DNA from: Rubrivivax sp. A210
GTDB taxonomy: Bacteria; Pseudomonadota; Gammaproteobacteria; Burkholderiales; Burkholderiaceae_C
Direction of reading: 5' to 3'
Length of the DNA stretch: 64,000 nucleotides
Assembly: GCF_904426505.1 (NCBI RefSeq)
Contig: NZ_CAJGBN010000002.1
Span: 1 to 64,000, forward strand
Both the position numbers and the translations under genes were made by a program. Position 1 is the stretch's first letter. Each line of letters begins with the position of its first letter. Positions 49,732-60,138 of this stretch are shown here, in pieces. The notes under the pieces are model-generated. The model saw only the letters and a program-made list of their open reading frames with translations, ran no database searches and was not told the origin of the DNA.

Positions 49732-51072
49732 TCAGACCGGCTGGCGCGCGCCGCGTCCTATGCCGGCGTACTCGATGCCGTGCATGCGCATCAGCGCCGG
49801 GTCGAAGATGTTGCGGCCGTCGAAGATCAGCGGCTGCTTCAGCGCCGCCTTGATGGCATCGAAATCGGGGTTGCGGAACTCCTTCCACTCGGTCACCACC
49901 ACCAGCGCGTCGGCACCGGCCAAGGCCTCGGCCTGGCTGGCGGCGAAGACAAGGCCGGCGCGCTCGCCCAGCACGCGGCGCGACTCGGGCATGGCCACCG
50001 GGTCATAGGCGCTGACCGTGGCGCCGAGCTTGAGCAGTTTGTCGATGATGACCAGGCTGGGCGCCTCGCGCATGTCGTCGGTGTTGGGCTTGAAGGCCAT
50101 GCCCCAGAGCGCGAAGTGGCGACCGGCCAGGTTCTCACCGAAGCGCGCGACGATCTTGTGTACCAGCACCATCTTCTGGCGCTCATTGGCATCTTCCACC
50201 GCCTGCAGCACGCCCAGCTGCATGCCGTTCTCCTGGCCGGTGCGGATGAGCGCCTTCACGTCCTTGGGGAAGCAGCTGCCGCCGTAGCCAGTGCCGGGAT
50301 AGAGGAAGTGGGTGCCGATGCGCGGATCGCTGCCGATGCCCTTGCGCACCATCTCGATGTCGGCGCCCACGCGGTCGGCCAGCTGCGCCAGCTCGTTCAT
50401 GAAGCTGATGCGCGTGGCCAGCATGGCGTTGGCGGCGTACTTGGTGAACTCGGCGCTGCGCACATCCATCACTTGCAGGCGGTCGTGGTTGCGCATGAAG
50501 GGCGTGTAGAGCGAACGCATCAGCAAGATGGCGCGCTCGTCGTCGGCGCCCACCACGATGCGGTCAGGGCGCATGCAGTCTTCGACCGCCGCGCCTTCCT
50601 TCAGGAACTCGGGGTTGGAGACCACGGCGAAGGCGGTGTCGCCCAGGCCGCGCGCCTGCAGCGCCGCGCGCACGGCCTCGCGCACCTTGTCGGCCGTGCC
50701 CACCGGCACCGTGCTCTTGTCGACGATGACCTTGTAGTCGGTCATGTGCTGGCCGATGTTGCTGGCCGCGGCCAGCACGTACTGCAGGTCGGCCGAGCCG
50801 TCCTCGTCGGGCGGCGTGCCCACGCCGATGAACTGGATGGTGCCGTGGGCCACCGCCGCGGCGACGTCGGTGGTGAACTGCAGCCGCCCCGCGGCCACGT
50901 TGCGGCGCACGATCTCCTGCAGCCCGGGCTCGTGGATGGGGATGCCGCCGTCCAGCAGGATCCGGATCTTGCGCTCGTCGATGTCCAGGCAGACCACATG
51001 GTTGCCCATTTCCGACAGGCAGGCGCCCGTGACGAGCCCGACATAACCGGTGCCGACGACTGTGACTTTCAT
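49732..51072 (-). CDS. ugd: UDP-glucose 6-dehydrogenase
   Basis: This enzyme oxidises UDP-glucose to UDP-glucuronate for acidic exopolysaccharide. The 446-residue product has the NAD site [28 protein letters not shown]-like [13 protein letters not shown], the catalytic Cys in [17 protein letters not shown] and the C-terminal [16 protein letters not shown]. It was started at 51072, the usual MKVTVVG. It is divergent from gmd across 152 bases, so the two may share control. Confidence 0.97.
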   Translation of the reverse strand: MKVTVVGTGYVGLVTGACLSEMGNHVVCLDIDERKIRILLDGGIPIHEPGLQEIVRRNVAAGRLQFTTDVAAAVAHGTIQFIGVGTPPDEDGSADLQYVLAAASNIGQHMTDYKVIVDKSTVPVGTADKVREAVRAALQARGLGDTAFAVVSNPEFLKEGAAVEDCMRPDRIVVGADDERAILLMRSLYTPFMRNHDRLQVMDVRSAEFTKYAANAMLATRISFMNELAQLADRVGADIEMVRKGIGSDPRIGTHFLYPGTGYGGSCFPKDVKALIRTGQENGMQLGVLQAVEDANERQKMVLVHKIVARFGENLAGRHFALWGMAFKPNTDDMREAPSLVIIDKLLKLGATVSAYDPVAMPESRRVLGERAGLVFAASQAEALAGADALVVVTEWKEFRNPDFDAIKAALKQPLIFDGRNIFDPALMRMHGIEYAGIGRGARQPV

Positions 51073-51224
51073 GCTGCTTTCCCCGGCGCCGCGCGCCCTC
51101 TCGATGACTGGATGGCCGGCAAAGGGCCGGCAGGCCGGAATTGTGACACCCGCCTGTGACCGGGCCGCGGCGCATTCACGGGGAGGTGATATCTTCCCGG
51201 GTTGATCCAGATTCGGCCCATTGC

Positions 51225-52352
51225 ATGACCAAGACCGCACTCATCACCGGCGTCACCGGCCAGGACGGCGCCTATCTGGCCCAGCTGCTGCTGGACAAGG
51301 GCTACACCGTCCACGGCATCAAGCGCCGCGCCTCGCTGTTCAACACTGACCGCATCGACCACCTCTACCAGGATCCGCACGTCGAGCACCAGCGCTTCAA
51401 GCTGCACTACGGCGATCTCACCGACAGCACCAACCTGATCCGCATCGTGCAGCAGGTGCAGCCCGACGAGATCTACAACCTCGGCGCCATGAGCCATGTG
51501 GCGGTGAGCTTCGAGCAGCCCGAATACACGGCCGATGCCGACGGCATCGGCACGCTGCGCCTGCTGGAGGCCATCCGCATCCTCGGCCTCGAAAGGAAGA
51601 CGCGCTTCTACCAGGCCAGCACGAGCGAGCTCTACGGCCTGGTGCAGGAAACACCGCAGAAGGAGACCACGCCCTTCTACCCGCGCAGCCCCTATGCGGT
51701 GGCCAAGCTCTACGCCTACTGGATCACGGTGAACTACCGCGAGGCCTATGGCATGTATGCCTGCAACGGCATCCTGTTCAACCACGAGAGCCCGCTGCGC
51801 GGAGAGACCTTCGTCACGCGCAAGATCACACGCGCCGTGGCCCGCATCGCACTTGGCCTGCAGGACTGCGTGCATCTGGGCAACCTGGGCGCACTGCGCG
51901 ACTGGGGCCATGCGCGCGACTACGTGCTGATGCAGTGGCTGATGCTGCAGCAGGACAAGCCCGAGGACTACGTCATCGCCACCGGCGAACAGCACAGCGT
52001 GCGCGATTTCGTGCAGCGCGCGGCGGCCGTTCTCGGCATCACGGTGGCCTTCGAGGGCACGGGCGTGGACGAGATCGGCGTCGTCACCGCCGTGGCGGGC
52101 AGCCGCGGCGAGGCACGCGCCAAGTGCAAGCCGGGCGACGTGATCGTGCGCGTGGACCCTGCCTACTTCCGCCCCACCGAGGTCGAGACCCTGCTCGGCG
52201 ACCCGTCCAAGGCCAAGGCCAAGCTGGGTTGGGTGCCGGCCACCAGCTTCGAGCAGCTGGTGAGCGAGATGGTGGAAAGCGACTACCAGAGCGCGCGCCG
52301 CGACAGCCTGATCAAGCTGGCCGGCTTCCAGGCCTACGACCACCACGAATAG
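51225..52352 (+). CDS. gmd: GDP-mannose 4,6-dehydratase
   Basis: Gmd converts GDP-mannose to GDP-4-keto-6-deoxymannose, the first step to GDP-L-fucose. The 375-residue product has [19 protein letters not shown] at the cofactor site, [22 protein letters not shown] with catalytic Ser/Glu, [15 protein letters not shown] with YxxxK and [16 protein letters not shown]. It precedes fcl by two bases. GDP-mannose comes from manC in the same locus. Confidence 0.97.
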   Translation: MTKTALITGVTGQDGAYLAQLLLDKGYTVHGIKRRASLFNTDRIDHLYQDPHVEHQRFKLHYGDLTDSTNLIRIVQQVQPDEIYNLGAMSHVAVSFEQPEYTADADGIGTLRLLEAIRILGLERKTRFYQASTSELYGLVQETPQKETTPFYPRSPYAVAKLYAYWITVNYREAYGMYACNGILFNHESPLRGETFVTRKITRAVARIALGLQDCVHLGNLGALRDWGHARDYVLMQWLMLQQDKPEDYVIATGEQHSVRDFVQRAAAVLGITVAFEGTGVDEIGVVTAVAGSRGEARAKCKPGDVIVRVDPAYFRPTEVETLLGDPSKAKAKLGWVPATSFEQLVSEMVESDYQSARRDSLIKLAGFQAYDHHE

Positions 52353-52354
52353 TG

Positions 52355-53335
52355 ATGGACCGCAGTGCCCGCATTTTTGTGGCCGGCCACCGCGGCCTGG
52401 TCGGCAGCGCCATCGTGCGCCGGTTGCAGGCCGGTGGCCACACCGCCCTCATCACGCGCAGCCACGCCGATCTCGACCTCACCGATGCGCAGGCCACGCA
52501 AGCCTTCTTCGACGCCGAGCGGCCCGAATACGTTTTCCTGGCCGCGGCCAAGGTGGGCGGCATCGTCGCCAACAACAGCCGGCCGGCCGAGTTCATCCGC
52601 GACAACCTGGCCATACAGACCCATGTCATCCACGCCGCGTGGCGCGCCGGCGTGCAGCGCCTGCTCTTCCTCGGCTCGAGCTGCATCTACCCGAGACTGG
52701 CACCCCAGCCCATGCGCGAGCGCGACCTGCTCACCGGCCCGCTGGAGCCCACCAACCGCCCCTATGCACTGGCCAAGATCGCCGGCATCGAGATGTGCTG
52801 GAGCTACAACCGCCAGTACGGCACGCGCTACCTGGCGGCGATGCCGACCAACCTCTACGGCCGTGGCGACAACTACCACCCGACGCAAAGCCACGTCATC
52901 CCGGCGTTGATCCGCAGGTTCCACGAAGCCAAGGCGCGTGGCGAGCCCGAGGTCACGGTGTGGGGCACCGGCACACCGCGGCGCGAATTCCTCTACAGCG
53001 ACGACATGGCCGATGCCTGCGTCTTCCTGATGGGCCTGCCCGACGAGCGCTACACGCCGCTGCTGGGCAGCGACGAGAGCGTCTCGGGCCGCTTCGAGCC
53101 GCCGCTGGTGAACATCGGCGTCGGCAATGACCTCACCATCGCCGAGCTCGCCGCCACCGTGGCCGAGGTCGTGGGCTACGGCGGTGCCATCGCCTACGAC
53201 CGTAGCAAGCCCGACGGCACGCCGCGCAAGCTGATGGACGTGGGCCTGCTCGCCGCCGCCGGCTGGCAGGCACGCACGCCGCTGCGCGAGGGCTTGAAGG
53301 TGGCCTACGAGGAATTTGCGCGGCAGGCCGGCTAG
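52355..53335 (+). CDS. fcl: GDP-L-fucose synthase
   Basis: This epimerase/reductase completes GDP-L-fucose synthesis. The 326-residue product has [18 protein letters not shown] at the NADPH site, [17 protein letters not shown] with the catalytic Ser and Cys, [15 protein letters not shown] with YxxxK and [14 protein letters not shown]. The ATG two bases past the gmd stop gives the correct start. Gmd and Fcl together imply fucose in the polymer. Confidence 0.97.
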   Translation: MDRSARIFVAGHRGLVGSAIVRRLQAGGHTALITRSHADLDLTDAQATQAFFDAERPEYVFLAAAKVGGIVANNSRPAEFIRDNLAIQTHVIHAAWRAGVQRLLFLGSSCIYPRLAPQPMRERDLLTGPLEPTNRPYALAKIAGIEMCWSYNRQYGTRYLAAMPTNLYGRGDNYHPTQSHVIPALIRRFHEAKARGEPEVTVWGTGTPRREFLYSDDMADACVFLMGLPDERYTPLLGSDESVSGRFEPPLVNIGVGNDLTIAELAATVAEVVGYGGAIAYDRSKPDGTPRKLMDVGLLAAAGWQARTPLREGLKVAYEEFARQAG

Positions 53336-53502
53336 CGGCACCCGGTGACCGCGCCGCTGAGGAGCGCCAGAATCTCCGCCTCATTTCACGCCATCTGCAA
53401 GCGCATGCGCCTGCCGCAGCATCCCCTTACAGATCAGACTGCCCATCCCCTTGGATGGAGGGGAAGGAACGACGAAACCCGGGAGGTCTGCCGGAGTCCG
53501 TC

Positions 53503-56007
53503 GTGTCTGCATCCCTTGCCCTTGTCCCCGAACGCCCTCGCCTGATGATCTCGATCCTGTTCGCCGCCGCCCTGGCGGCCTGCGGAGGTGGCGGCGGCGA
53601 AGGCGAAGAGGCATCGCCGGCCGGCACGTCGACGGCCGCGCCCTTCGCCGCAGCCCTGTACGCAGCGGCCGCGCCGACGGCCACTGAAGTTCCGGCTGCG
53701 GCACCGGCACCCGCGGCTTCGGCGCCCGCGGAATCCGCGCCAGCGCCGGCCGCCGCTGCCGAGCCTGCCGCCACGCCGGTCTATGCCCCGCCCCTGGTGG
53801 CCGACGCCGCAGCACCGGCGCCGGTGGTCTTCAACGCCAGCCGCAGCGCGCGTGCCGGCGATATCGTCAGCCTGCAGGGCGAAAATTTCGGCAGCGCGCC
53901 CCTGGTCTGGCTCGAAGCCCTGGGCAGCACCGCCGCCCAAGCGCTGGCCGTGGTCAACCAGGTCGGCACCGGCTGGATCGCCGTCCAGATTCCGGCCGGC
54001 CTGAACGGCGCACTGGCGCTGCGCATCTCCAACGGGCAAAACACGGGTGCGCGCGTGGCTCTGAACGCCGCCCAGCCCCAGCACCTGGACGCCACGCAGA
54101 TCGTTCCTGGCGGCGCCTTTCGCATCCTGGGCCGCAACCTGGCCCTGCCCGGTTCGACGCCGGCGGTAACGGTCGACGGCCTGGCCGCCACCGTCAACCT
54201 CGCGGCCAGCGACGAGCACCTGCTGGCCGTCACCGCGCCGGCCGGCCTGCGCGCCAGCGCGGCCGCAGTGATCACGGTCGACAACGGCAATGGCACAGGC
54301 CCGGCCACGCTGGAGCGCGCCACCGCCGTCGTCACCGGCGCCAGCGGCGACCCCTTCGGCCTGGGCGTGGGCTGGGCCGCGGCCTTTGCGCCGCTGACGG
54401 CGCGCACCATCGATGCCGCCTCCGACAGCCGCCTGGCCAGCCGCGTGGCCTGCGACGGCCGCAGCGACGACAGCGGCGCCATCCAGGCCGCCCTGGCCTA
54501 TGCGCAAAGGCAGGGCGGCGGCGTGGTCACCCTGCCCGCCGGCGTGTGCGTGCTGGGCAAGGGCGTGCAGATGCTGTCGCGTACCGTGCTGCAGGGCGCG
54601 GGCAAGGAGAGAACCGAATTGCGGCATGGCAGCGAATCGGCAATCTACAGCTACCAGGCCGACCTCTATGCGGTGCGCAACCTCACGCTGACCAACACCA
54701 GCAGCGCCGCCACCAGCAGCCTCAACCTCAAGTACAACAGGCGCATCGCGGTGCAGAACGTGCGTGTCAACGAGGGCGCGACGGCAATGGCCTGGATGTA
54801 TGGCAACACCGACATCGCCGTTGTCGCCAGCGAGTTCCTGCAGACCGGCAGCCTGGGCACGGGTGCGGCCCATATGTCGAGCAACAGCGGCTTGGTCTTC
54901 ATGGGCAACCGGGTCAGCTTTCTCAACGGCGTCGGCACCAACTTCGACCGCGTCAGCGACGCCTACGTCCAGGGCAATGCCTGGACACGGGATGCCCTGC
55001 GCCGCGATCCGGGCGTGGTGCACGTGATCACCGTCAACTTTGCTCGCCGAATCGCGATAGTGGGAAACCGCTTCGACTTGATCAATGGTCCTGTCGACCC
55101 AAGCAGGAATGACGGCGAGACCATCCTCACCGAAGGCGGCGGCGCCACGCGCACAGAAGGGCTAGGCCGGGTGGCCAGGGCCACGGCGACCACGCTGACC
55201 GACCCTGCCGCCAGCCTCAACCCGAATGTTCAGGTCAATGGCAGCCTGCCCGACAACTACGGCATTGCCATCGTCGCCGGCACGGGCGCGGGGCAAACAC
55301 GCCGGATCACCGCCTACAGCGGCGGCGAGTTCACGATTGGCCGCGCCTGGGACGTGCTGCCCGACACCAGCAGCCGCTACGCCACCGCGGTGTGGGGCCT
55401 GGAGCATTCGCTGATCAAGGGCAACGCGCTGAACAACAACCCGCGCGGCATCTGGCTGTACTCCACCGCGGTGCGCGAGGTGGAGATCGTCGGCAACAGG
55501 CTGTCGGAGTCCGGCGGCATCCTGGTGCGCGCCTTCCAGAAGCTCTCCAGCAACTTCTTCTCACCCGTCTACAACGTCGCCGTGCAAGGCAACCTGGTCG
55601 TCAACACGACTCGGCGCTACCCGTCTTACTTGAGCGTGCATTTCGCCAACAACGACGGCGAGGCCTTCGGCATCTCGCATATCGGCGTACACGTTCGTCG
55701 CAACGCCCTTACCGCCAACAACCCCAACGTCGACGCCTCACGCACGGATGGCCCCTTCGCCATGGAGGGGTACATGAACCAGATGAACGTCGAAACCACC
55801 GCTTACTCGCCAAGCACGCTGCCGCGGCTGTTGGGCACGGTGATGCAAGGCAACACCTGCACCTACTGCGCCACTGCGTTCCGCATTGGCACTGGTGCTG
55901 TTGGCACCACGATATCAGGCAATGACTTGGTCAATTCGGGGGGCTTGTGGTCAAACGCGGCCACCTCCAGCAGCAGCGAACGGGCGCTGAATACCGCGGT
56001 GCAATAA
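53503..56007 (+). CDS. Secreted beta-helix lipoprotein, candidate polysaccharide lyase/hydrolase
   Basis: The 834-residue protein starts with a lipoprotein signal ending in AALAAC (Cys near residue 27), then an Ala/Pro-rich linker of about 80 residues. Two IPT/TIG-like beta domains follow (about 100-270). A Pectate_lyase_3-type right-handed beta-helix then begins at VACDGRSDDSGAIQAALAYA and carries many short N-x-F/I/V turn repeats. The GTG at 53503 has GGAG six bases ahead; ATGs at 53455 and 53545 are alternatives. It sits in the exopolysaccharide locus, so polymer trimming or modification is likely. Catalytic residues not identified. Confidence 0.8.
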   Translation: MSASLALVPERPRLMISILFAAALAACGGGGGEGEEASPAGTSTAAPFAAALYAAAAPTATEVPAAAPAPAASAPAESAPAPAAAAEPAATPVYAPPLVADAAAPAPVVFNASRSARAGDIVSLQGENFGSAPLVWLEALGSTAAQALAVVNQVGTGWIAVQIPAGLNGALALRISNGQNTGARVALNAAQPQHLDATQIVPGGAFRILGRNLALPGSTPAVTVDGLAATVNLAASDEHLLAVTAPAGLRASAAAVITVDNGNGTGPATLERATAVVTGASGDPFGLGVGWAAAFAPLTARTIDAASDSRLASRVACDGRSDDSGAIQAALAYAQRQGGGVVTLPAGVCVLGKGVQMLSRTVLQGAGKERTELRHGSESAIYSYQADLYAVRNLTLTNTSSAATSSLNLKYNRRIAVQNVRVNEGATAMAWMYGNTDIAVVASEFLQTGSLGTGAAHMSSNSGLVFMGNRVSFLNGVGTNFDRVSDAYVQGNAWTRDALRRDPGVVHVITVNFARRIAIVGNRFDLINGPVDPSRNDGETILTEGGGATRTEGLGRVARATATTLTDPAASLNPNVQVNGSLPDNYGIAIVAGTGAGQTRRITAYSGGEFTIGRAWDVLPDTSSRYATAVWGLEHSLIKGNALNNNPRGIWLYSTAVREVEIVGNRLSESGGILVRAFQKLSSNFFSPVYNVAVQGNLVVNTTRRYPSYLSVHFANNDGEAFGISHIGVHVRRNALTANNPNVDASRTDGPFAMEGYMNQMNVETTAYSPSTLPRLLGTVMQGNTCTYCATAFRIGTGAVGTTISGNDLVNSGGLWSNAATSSSSERALNTAVQ

Positions 56008-56093
56008 GCAAGCGCCATCTGAGCCGCCTTTGTCGCCATTCGCCTGCGAGTCGGGGTTGACGGCGCTTCTCGGGAAGGCAGATAGCGTCCCGC

Positions 56094-56858
56094 CTATTTG
56101 CCGGAGGTCCCGCCGGCCTTGCGCGCCTGCACCAGCATGTTCTGCGACAAAACGTGGCCCAAGCACCCGGTCTCGGCCGCCAGCAGCAGGCGCACGGGCG
56201 CCGTCAACCCGTGCCACAACGCCCGCCGCACTGCGCTTTTCAGGCCATGCACCTGCGGTCGGTCTTCATCGCAGCGGATGTCGGTAAAGCCGGTGGCACG
56301 CAGCAGTTGCGAGATGGACTGCGGCGTGAATGCCGTCTCGTGGGTCAGATCGCCATAGCGCACCCTCATCCCGAACAGTCCTTCGGCATTGGGCACATGG
56401 ATCACGAGCCGCCCTTCCGGCACCAGTGCCAGCGCCACCTGGTCCATGCACTCCAGCAACTCGGGCTTGGTGAGATGCTCCAGCACGTCCATCGCGAAGA
56501 TCAGGTCGAACTCGCCGCGATGGCCCGCCAGGTATTCGGACAGTTCCTGGCAGACGACCTCGTCCAGGCCCGCCCGGTGCGCCAGCGCCACCTGCTCGGC
56601 CGATACATCGACACCCGCCAGCCGCGAGCAGCCCAGCGCCTTGGCACACAGGAGCAGAGGCCCGTGGCCGCAGGCGAGGTCAAGGATGCGCAGGTCGCGC
56701 CGGGCCGGCAGCACCTGGCGCAGCCAGGCCATCATCTGCGGGTGGCGGCGCGCGTCGAAGGGCCCGGACTCGCCACCCTGAGCCGTCGACTGGCCCGTTG
56801 ACACATAGCCCGCGTACAGCCGCCGCTTCCACTCTTCCAACAAGGCTCTCCCGATCAA
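56094..56858 (-). CDS. SAM-dependent methyltransferase (UbiG/Methyltransf_11-like)
   Basis: The 254-residue product has a class I fold with motif I ILDLACGHGPLLLCA, the acidic LAGVDVS, and the FDLIFAMDVLEHL motif. The C-terminal 90 residues are less conserved. The target may be a sugar of the repeat unit or a carrier lipid, but is not known. It is the last gene of the minus-strand block, 73 bases after another methyltransferase and convergent with the beta-helix gene. Confidence 0.85.
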   Translation of the reverse strand: MIGRALLEEWKRRLYAGYVSTGQSTAQGGESGPFDARRHPQMMAWLRQVLPARRDLRILDLACGHGPLLLCAKALGCSRLAGVDVSAEQVALAHRAGLDEVVCQELSEYLAGHRGEFDLIFAMDVLEHLTKPELLECMDQVALALVPEGRLVIHVPNAEGLFGMRVRYGDLTHETAFTPQSISQLLRATGFTDIRCDEDRPQVHGLKSAVRRALWHGLTAPVRLLLAAETGCLGHVLSQNMLVQARKAGGTSGK

Positions 56859-56931
56859 TGCCTGCGGCGCAGGGGCCGCGATTGTCGACGCTCGAAAGGG
56901 CTGCGCCAGCCCGCCTCGGGCCTATTCGCGC

Positions 56932-57591
56932 TCACGCGAGCCTGAGGCGAAAGCCGAATTGCAGAAATCGAAAATCCCCGAAGGATCCGAACGAAAGCGC
57001 CATCACCAGCAAGAGGAGGCCGTTCTTTCCGATCTGCCGCAACCCGAGCGGGCGTGCGAGTTCGCTGTTGATGCCAGTCAGGACTTCCGCCACGTAGCCA
57101 TGGGACGAGAAGGTTCTTCGCAGGCTCTTCTCGGTAAAGAACCTCAGGTGCGTCTTGTCGAGAATGCCCTGGTCGACGTATTGCCAATCCTGCCTGAAAA
57201 CCAGCTTGAACATGTTCCCGAAATACCGCACGTTGGGGACGGAGCCGACGATCATGCCGCCCGGCTTCAGCTTGGACTTGATCTCTTCGAGGAACTTGTC
57301 GTGATCGACCATGTGCTCGATCACGTCGTTGCAGACAATCAGGTCGAAGTAGCCGTCCGGGCATTCATGGGCAACCGTGTCGTAGATCCCTGTCAGGATT
57401 CTGTAGCCGGCCGCCTTGGCCAATTGCGCTGCGCCCGCATTGGGCTCGATGCCCCACACCTCCGCGCCGGGGTCGAGACTGGAGCGAAACCCTCCCTTGG
57501 CGCAACCGACCTCGAGCACCGTGCGGTAGTTGCCGGGCAGGAGTCTGGCCACTTCGGGGCGATCGGACAAGGCGTAGTCGAATGGCTTCAT
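56932..57591 (-). CDS. SAM-dependent methyltransferase
   Basis: The 219-residue product has VLEVGCAKGGFRSSL (motif I), WGIEPNAGAA, and FDLIVCNDVIEHMVDHDKFL, followed by a LKPGGMIVGSVPNV motif and a C-terminal region with a hydrophobic stretch (NGLLLLVMALSFGSFG). The ATG at 57591 starts MKPFDYAL, and the frame upstream to 57834 is not family-like. It may methylate sugar or lipid in the polymer. It differs in GC-rich codon use little from neighbours. Confidence 0.82.
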   Translation of the reverse strand: MKPFDYALSDRPEVARLLPGNYRTVLEVGCAKGGFRSSLDPGAEVWGIEPNAGAAQLAKAAGYRILTGIYDTVAHECPDGYFDLIVCNDVIEHMVDHDKFLEEIKSKLKPGGMIVGSVPNVRYFGNMFKLVFRQDWQYVDQGILDKTHLRFFTEKSLRRTFSSHGYVAEVLTGINSELARPLGLRQIGKNGLLLLVMALSFGSFGDFRFLQFGFRLRLA

Positions 57592-57649
57592 ATGGCCTGG
57601 TTGAAAACGATGATCAAGAAAGGCTCCGGAGGGCGGGCACGCAAGCTTA

Positions 57650-57668
57650 CCGGGTGCCATGCACCCGG
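57650..57668. terminator. Perfect inverted repeat between the flippase and methyltransferase genes
   Basis: CCGGGTGC, CAT and GCACCCGG form an eight-base perfect stem with a three-base loop. It lies between two minus-strand genes of the same block and has no T-tract. It could be an intra-operon attenuator or processing site. Confidence 0.45.
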
Positions 57669-57688
57669 GCCTGCCGTGCGGCGTGGGT

Positions 57689-59059
57689 TCAAGGCACCCG
57701 GGGCGTCCTCCGCAACCCAGCGCCCAGCCTGCGCAGCGGCAACCGAATTGCATTGACAAGAAAAGGCCCGTAGCCGTCGCCGGTCTTGCGCATGACCTGC
57801 CCCAAGACCCAGACCAGCAGGGCCGCTTCCGCAATCAGCAACGGAACGAGAAGCCCGGCCCACCGCCAGGGGCTGGCCAGCAGCGCCGCCAAGCCCATGA
57901 AGGCACCATTGACGATCACGTAGGCCAGGCCCACGCGAGCATGGGCGTTGATGGCCGTCAGCACGACGGCGCTGGCGCCCCAGGTGGCCGACAGGATGGT
58001 CAGCAGCACCAGTGCCGCGAACACGCCGCCATCGAACGGCGCAGCCGCCCCCAGCCAGAGGCTGGTGATCCAGGACCCGCAGATCACGAGGCCGATCCCG
58101 AACGTCGCGATGATCATCACCGTCGTGCCCCATGCTCCCTGATGCAGGCGGCGCAGCAGGCCCATGTCCTGCGCACCAAACGCGCGGGACATTTCGGGCC
58201 AGACCGAGGCATTGATCATGTTCGTAAGTTGCATCGGCACGCGAGCGAGCGTGCGCAGCGCGGAGAACATGGCCACGGCAGGTCCGCCGAAGACCGCCCC
58301 GATGATCAGGATGGGGCCTTGCAGCGCCAGCGCATTGCCCAGCGGAAAGGCCATGAATCCCAATGCCGGCGCGATCAGCCGGCGCACGATCCGGCGGTCG
58401 GCACGCACCGCCGGCGCGAACAACCAGGGGCATACCCGCCACAGCACCAACCATTGCGCCACCAGCGCCACCGCCTTGACCACCACCATGCCCCAGCAGA
58501 TCACGGCCGGCGGCTGACGGGCCAGCAGCAGCCCGCCCACGCTCAGCATCTCGGCAAGCCGCGCGCCGTTGGCCCACAGGATGCCCTGGGCATTGCGCTC
58601 GCCGCAGCGGAAGCCGGCCGACACCACGCCGCCCGGAAAACCCAGCGCCACCGTCAACGCCAAGCCCGCCAGCACCAGCGCCGCCTCGGCGGGCGCCAGG
58701 CTGGGCGTGTGCGGCACGCGCCAATGCAAGGCCAGGGCCGCCGCCGCCAGGCCCAATGCCATGACCAGCGCTGCGGCGCCGGCCGAAACCCACAGCGCAC
58801 CCAGCATGGTGCGCTGAGCACCCGTGCGATCCCCAGCACCGGCGCGCATCGTCATCTCGTTTCCCGCCGCCGAGCCTATGCCCAGGTCGGCCATGGTCAG
58901 GTAGGCCGGGATGCTGGACAGGATCAGCCACTCACCGTAGAGCGCCGCGCCCCAGTAGCGAAAGTACAGCGGCGTGAGCAGGATCTGCGACGCCACCGTC
59001 ACCGCCTGGCCAAAGGCGTTGGCAGCCAGGGCCGCAGCGATGCGAGAGCGCACGCTCAT
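57689..59059 (-). CDS. Polysaccharide flippase (Wzx / MOP superfamily)
   Basis: The 456-residue product is a multi-span membrane protein of the MATE/MOP type (about 12 spans). It starts MSVRSRIAAALAANAFGQAVTVASQILLTPLYFRYWGA..., with TMADLGIGSAAGNEM in the first third, as in Wzx-type flippases that move lipid-linked repeat units across the inner membrane. Its ATG overlaps the stop of the upstream unknown gene as ATGA. It would serve the Wzx/Wzy pathway here, although no Wzy was found in the window. Confidence 0.88.
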   Translation of the reverse strand: MSVRSRIAAALAANAFGQAVTVASQILLTPLYFRYWGAALYGEWLILSSIPAYLTMADLGIGSAAGNEMTMRAGAGDRTGAQRTMLGALWVSAGAAALVMALGLAAAALALHWRVPHTPSLAPAEAALVLAGLALTVALGFPGGVVSAGFRCGERNAQGILWANGARLAEMLSVGGLLLARQPPAVICWGMVVVKAVALVAQWLVLWRVCPWLFAPAVRADRRIVRRLIAPALGFMAFPLGNALALQGPILIIGAVFGGPAVAMFSALRTLARVPMQLTNMINASVWPEMSRAFGAQDMGLLRRLHQGAWGTTVMIIATFGIGLVICGSWITSLWLGAAAPFDGGVFAALVLLTILSATWGASAVVLTAINAHARVGLAYVIVNGAFMGLAALLASPWRWAGLLVPLLIAEAALLVWVLGQVMRKTGDGYGPFLVNAIRLPLRRLGAGLRRTPRVP

Positions 59060-60138
59060 CGGCGCCCCCCGTGCGGCAACGCGGCCGGCAGGGCCTGCAG
59101 CAACTGCTCGGCATGGCTCTGGCACAGCGCCAGGAAGCCGGCGCCGTCCATCGCCTTCAGCCAATCTCCCAGGCGGGTGCCGGCGCCGGCGGGCAGGAAG
59201 CGCAGGTTCTGCGCGGCCTTGCGCTGCAGCAGCAGGTCAAGCGTGCGCGGGTAGATCAAGTCGCTGCCGCGCGTGCTGCCGAAATCGATGAAGAGGTTGC
59301 GGTGGTAGGCGCGCGCATCGTAGGGGTCGAAGAAGGGATGGACGCCGTACTCGTTGACCAGCAGCGGCGCGCCCAGGGCCTGCACCCGGCTCAGTGTGGC
59401 GATGCGGTGCAGCACATTGACCACCGAGTAGAGCGCCGCATGGTCCAGCATGGAGGCCGGCCGCGCCGCTGACACGGCGTCCAAGCCGCTGGCCACCAGC
59501 GCCTGGGTGCGCGCCACATCGGCGGTCCAGTCCAGCCCGGCCAGGGGCTGCAGCGTCTGGCGTAGCGGGCCCAGCCCGGCACCGCGGAAGAAGCCGTCGA
59601 GCACCGCCGCGCTGGGCCGCACCAGGCCGCAAAAGACCAGGCAGCCGCCGGCACGCAGCCGCGCGTGCGCGGCCGGCGCGCTGCGCGCATTCTTGAACGG
59701 CCGCGCCCAGGCGCGCAGGGCGCCCAACGCGTCTATCCAGCGCGGCACGCCCAGCGCCTCCGGCACCCCTGCACGGGCCGGGAAAAGCGGCTCGCTGCCG
59801 GCCGGAAAGCCATCGGACAGGTCGGCAAAGCAGCCAACAGGCAGGTAGAGCAAATCGTCGCGTGCGCGCAGAGCCGGCTGCGCCTGCTGCAGTTCGGCCA
59901 GGCTGTTGAGCCCATCCCACAGCACGATGCAGGCCCGCGGCGGCGGCGGCCCGCCGCCGGGCTGCAGGCCGGTGCTGTCCAGCACCGTCACGGCGCCACC
60001 GGCGTGCGCGGCCAGCCGCTGCGCCAGGCCGGGGTTCAGGCGCAAGGCCGCCACCGTCCAGCGCAGGCGGTTGAAGTCGGTCAGCGCCAGGCTTAGCCGG
60101 GATGCGGACGACGGCAGAAGGACGTCAACGGCCTGCAC
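59056..60138 (-). CDS. Protein of unknown function in the polysaccharide locus
   Basis: The product, about 360 residues from a GTG start with GGAG five bases ahead, overlaps the SGNH gene's stop. I do not recognise a family. It has a Rossmann-like rhythm, an N-terminal strand VDVLLPSS, several Cys (one in LVFCGLVRP), and a conserved-looking acidic/aromatic stretch NEYGVHPFFDPYDARAYHRN and FIDFGSTRGSDLIYPRT. It could be a glycosyl- or other transferase for the exopolysaccharide, by position only. A longer start to 60186 is possible. Confidence 0.6.
   Translation of the reverse strand: MQAVDVLLPSSASRLSLALTDFNRLRWTVAALRLNPGLAQRLAAHAGGAVTVLDSTGLQPGGGPPPPRACIVLWDGLNSLAELQQAQPALRARDDLLYLPVGCFADLSDGFPAGSEPLFPARAGVPEALGVPRWIDALGALRAWARPFKNARSAPAAHARLRAGGCLVFCGLVRPSAAVLDGFFRGAGLGPLRQTLQPLAGLDWTADVARTQALVASGLDAVSAARPASMLDHAALYSVVNVLHRIATLSRVQALGAPLLVNEYGVHPFFDPYDARAYHRNLFIDFGSTRGSDLIYPRTLDLLLQRKAAQNLRFLPAGAGTRLGDWLKAMDGAGFLALCQSHAEQLLQALPAALPHGGRR

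Noticed and set aside
53434..55023. Minus-strand open frame opposite the beta-helix gene
   Set aside because: Low-complexity His/Gly/Arg-rich translation and no start signal; shadow of the plus-strand gene.
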